From assembly GCA_036674765.1 (NCBI GenBank), contig JARVKI010000013.1, positions 1 through 64,000 on the forward strand: a stretch of 64,000 nt of DNA, given 5' to 3'. Source of the DNA: Seiridium cupressi (taxonomy: Eukaryota; Ascomycota; Sordariomycetes; Amphisphaeriales; Sporocadaceae). Made by a program: the position numbers and the translations under genes. Below the pieces are notes generated by a model that was not told where the DNA came from, ran no database searches, and worked only from the letters and a program-made list of their open reading frames with translations. This document shows, piece by piece, positions 62,101 to 64,000 of this stretch; position 1 is the stretch's first letter; each line of letters begins with the position of its first letter.

Positions 62101-62353
62101 CCGCTTCGTCTCACTTGCGATAGAAAAGGTGGTCCTCAGCAACAAACTAGATGAGAAAGACTTTGGCATTTTGTCTGAAGCCACATTGGCCGGAGTGCCC
62201 ACTAATATCGCTGGCCCTCTCCTCCAGCTGATTCAGGAAGAGCGCGATGGCAATAACAGTATACAGAGTATAAAGAGGTCAAGGCAAAGCGGTGACTTTG
62301 GGGGGTATCAAGCAAATGCGAAACATTTTAAACAAGATACCCCCGGTAGATAG
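59136..62353 (+). pseudogene. second NACHT/STAND protein, two frameshifts
   Basis: From ATG 59136 (MDSIKALNIATAILAAVDSIVDF, an N-terminal helix usual in fungal STAND proteins) a frame runs to a TAG at 60615-60617. It contains a helical N-terminal domain, then a NACHT with intact Walker A (AGRPGSGKST) and Walker B (VCFFIDGLDEYES), and SSRPWPVFE. The frame then changes at about 60610; the continuation (SSQEELIEQIAAQANGVFLWAYF) is the conserved end of this NACHT type. A second change occurs at a run of seven T near 61170, after which a helical C-terminus runs to 62353. No WD40, TPR or clear ankyrin repeats are seen. About 1070 codons if joined. Family role: signal-sensing ATPase in fungal immunity or incompatibility. 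Probably inactive, but the T-run indel could be a sequencing error. Confidence 0.8.
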
Positions 62354-63132
62354 CTTCGTTGGGAGTTTGCGAGGAATAGTGTTTAATAGGCGCACAGCAA
62401 CTGGAAATTTTGATCGTGCGTTGTACACAGCAAGATGCGTTCTCTAGATGTACATTGACGAGGAATGCATGATCTACACCAAGGTCTAGTCGGGCTGTAT
62501 GGTGAGAACAAATGCTGATTAGAACATTCAATGTAGAACCTGACCAAGGCAAGTTACCGGAGTCGAAACACCGAGCCACCCGATGTCTGTCGCACAACAG
62601 GACAACAACATAAATTGACACTAGGTTCAATCAGTCACATTGGACGAAAAGCGAAGTTGGTTCATACTCGTTGACTTGTTAGAATTGTTTGTATGGTGTC
62701 CACGTCGAAATAGTCATATAGTTATGGTGTTCCACTTGTAGGTAGGTTAGTGCTCTGGCGTGGGATAGTTAAAATATGTTTACAGTGCATGTCAAGCTGC
62801 ACAATACATAATGCAGGTTGCATTTAGCGTTAGCTCCCTGCAGGGGCCATTGCGCCAGCAACTATACCTAAGGATTTCGGCTCTCAGCGTAAGCCATTAA
62901 ACACACCTGCCAAGTCATTCGTATCGGTCAATCACTATAGATGTGCACCATTTCTGTTTTCTACGTGTAAATCTCTCCAAGGTGCATGGTACTCACACCG
63001 TAAATACTCGACTATCCATGGAAACAAATCAGATCTGTCAAGTTTATCATGCTAAATATTCAAAATTCACTACGCCAAGTCTTAAGGAATTACCTAGATC
63101 CGTCTTTTATTCCCAACTTGACGAATAGGTCA
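62354..63132. other. convergent 3' region
   Basis: About 780 bases between the NACHT gene stop and the minus-strand NmrA-like gene stop. No domain-bearing frame or repeat recognised. Confidence 0.5.
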
Positions 63133-63976
63133 TCAAAAGTCCACTGATTGGTATGTTGCCTTGACAATCGACTGTTCTCTGTCGAGAAATTCTTTGAATG
63201 TCGTGAGAGTCACTGTGTCGGCTAACTGCTCCAAGTTCACGTAGTTCGCCATGAGCCTCAAAGAAGGCTGCGAATTGGTGAATACGTTCGACTTCTTCTT
63301 TCTTGCCTCGGCAAGTTCCTCATCCGTCAAGAAAATAGCTCTGAGTGGTCGTCCGGTGCTGGTACCAAGCTGGTCGAGTGTTTGTTGGACCGTGAGAAGT
63401 TCACTCGCGAGCCCGATAGCTTTGCCATTAAACCTCTCAGGATCCTGAAATGCAGCAATTGCAAAATTTGCTATATCAACATGGTCCACGAGCGCCAGCT
63501 CTGACTCGGGTGTCATCGAGGTTGTCCAGGTTCCTTGATCGCGCGGTTCGGGATACCTAGTGACTTTAGGTTCCAAAAAGTTGGCCATGAAGAAAGCAGG
63601 ACGTAAAATTGTCCAATAGTCGAAACCGCCATCCGCAACGGCTTGCTCGATTGCCTGCTTGCTTGCCGAGTGTCTATGCATCAATGAGCCGGGTTCCAGG
63701 AGGCCATCTTCGAGCACGAATGATGTCAAACTGGTAGAAGCGACCACCTGCTTTACGCCGCTCGCATGGGCTATCTTCACAATATTCGTAGCTTGGCGCC
63801 GCTCGCGGTCTTGGTCTTCGAAGTCCGGAAGTAAGCACAGGAACAATTTGTCGCAGCCGCTTATGGCGGCCTGAAGTGCCTCGTTATTGTCCCAATCGCC
63901 ATGGGTGAGCTGCACGCCAGCTGCTTTCAAAGCTTCTGAGTTCGGGTTGCTGAGAGTACGTATTATAGTTTGTACA
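63133..63976 (-). CDS. NmrA/isoflavone-reductase-like NAD(P)-binding protein, 5' partial
   Basis: The minus-strand exon runs from an acceptor (CTACAG, exon start 63976) to the stop at 63133, about 280 codons. The upstream exon with the GATGxxG nucleotide-binding motif lies beyond the window. Visible are VQTIIRTLSNP, GDWDNNEALQAAISGCDKLFLCL, the strand QVVASTSL, WTILRPAFFMANFLE, and a C-terminal region typical of NmrA-like sensors and atypical SDRs. These proteins bind NAD(P)(H); some are redox-sensing regulators, others reductases without the YxxxK active site. No YxxxK pair is evident here, which favours the NmrA-like group. Confidence 0.88.
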
Positions 63977-64000
63977 CTGTAGCACCCAAGGTTAACGATT

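Noticed and set aside
1..64000. tRNA, rRNA and CRISPR
   Set aside because: GGTTCGA-like strings (for example near 12030 and 56758) lack the rest of a tRNA B box and cloverleaf; no rRNA or spaced direct repeats were seen by eye. A tRNAscan run would settle it.

Overview
The window looks like nuclear DNA of a filamentous ascomycete (Pezizomycotina, probably a Eurotiomycete near Aspergillus, Penicillium or Talaromyces). The evidence is many 50-80 nt GT-AG introns with CTAAC/CTGAT-like branch sites, a fungal highly reducing polyketide synthase, Zn2Cys6 regulators, a HET-domain gene and NACHT/STAND genes. Placement below that level is inference. I found no rRNA, tRNA or CRISPR. Exon joins were made by hand from splice sites and reading phase.

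Layout. 1-4.7 kb: a poly-C run at the window edge, then decayed sequence with the C-terminal relic of a fungal transcription factor (+) and the last nucleotide-binding domain of an ABCC transporter (-). 4.8-8.6 kb: a NACHT-ankyrin-caspase-like (NLR-type) gene carrying three apparent frameshifts and no catalytic Cys in its caspase motif. 9.9-11.6 kb: a protein with two F-box-like segments. 12.9-15.0 kb: a two-exon secreted Cys-rich protein with a possible deaminase-like motif. 16.2-25.0 kb: a four-exon highly reducing PKS (KS-AT-DH-ER-KR-ACP, 2243 aa) divergent from an FSH/LovG-type serine hydrolase. 25-34.7 kb: a gene-poor stretch with a C2H2 fragment, a Zn2Cys6 gene broken by G-to-A changes, an AT-rich block and a broken HET gene.

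35.1-56.1 kb: a run of intact metabolic genes. These are an intradiol ring-cleavage dioxygenase, a six-exon Zn2Cys6 activator, a RidA/2-aminomuconate-deaminase-like protein, a MetX-like alpha/beta hydrolase, an amidase, a P450, a class II aldolase-like protein, an amino-acid permease, an SDR and a phenylacetate-2-hydroxylase-type P450. Uptake, hydrolysis, hydroxylation, ring opening, deamination and regulation are all represented, so I infer a catabolic cluster for a nitrogen-bearing aromatic or aryl-amide compound. 57.0-58.6 kb: a DHA2-type MFS pseudogene. 59.1-62.4 kb: a second NACHT gene with two frameshifts. 63.1-64.0 kb: an NmrA-like gene cut by the window edge.

The main pattern is a contrast. 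Metabolic genes, including the 6.7 kb PKS reading frame and the six-exon regulator, join without a single phase error. All three NLR/HET genes, the two transporter remnants and two of the three transcription-factor loci are broken. That argues against general sequencing error and for decay concentrated in recognition, incompatibility and transport genes, partly by RIP-like C:G to T:A changes.
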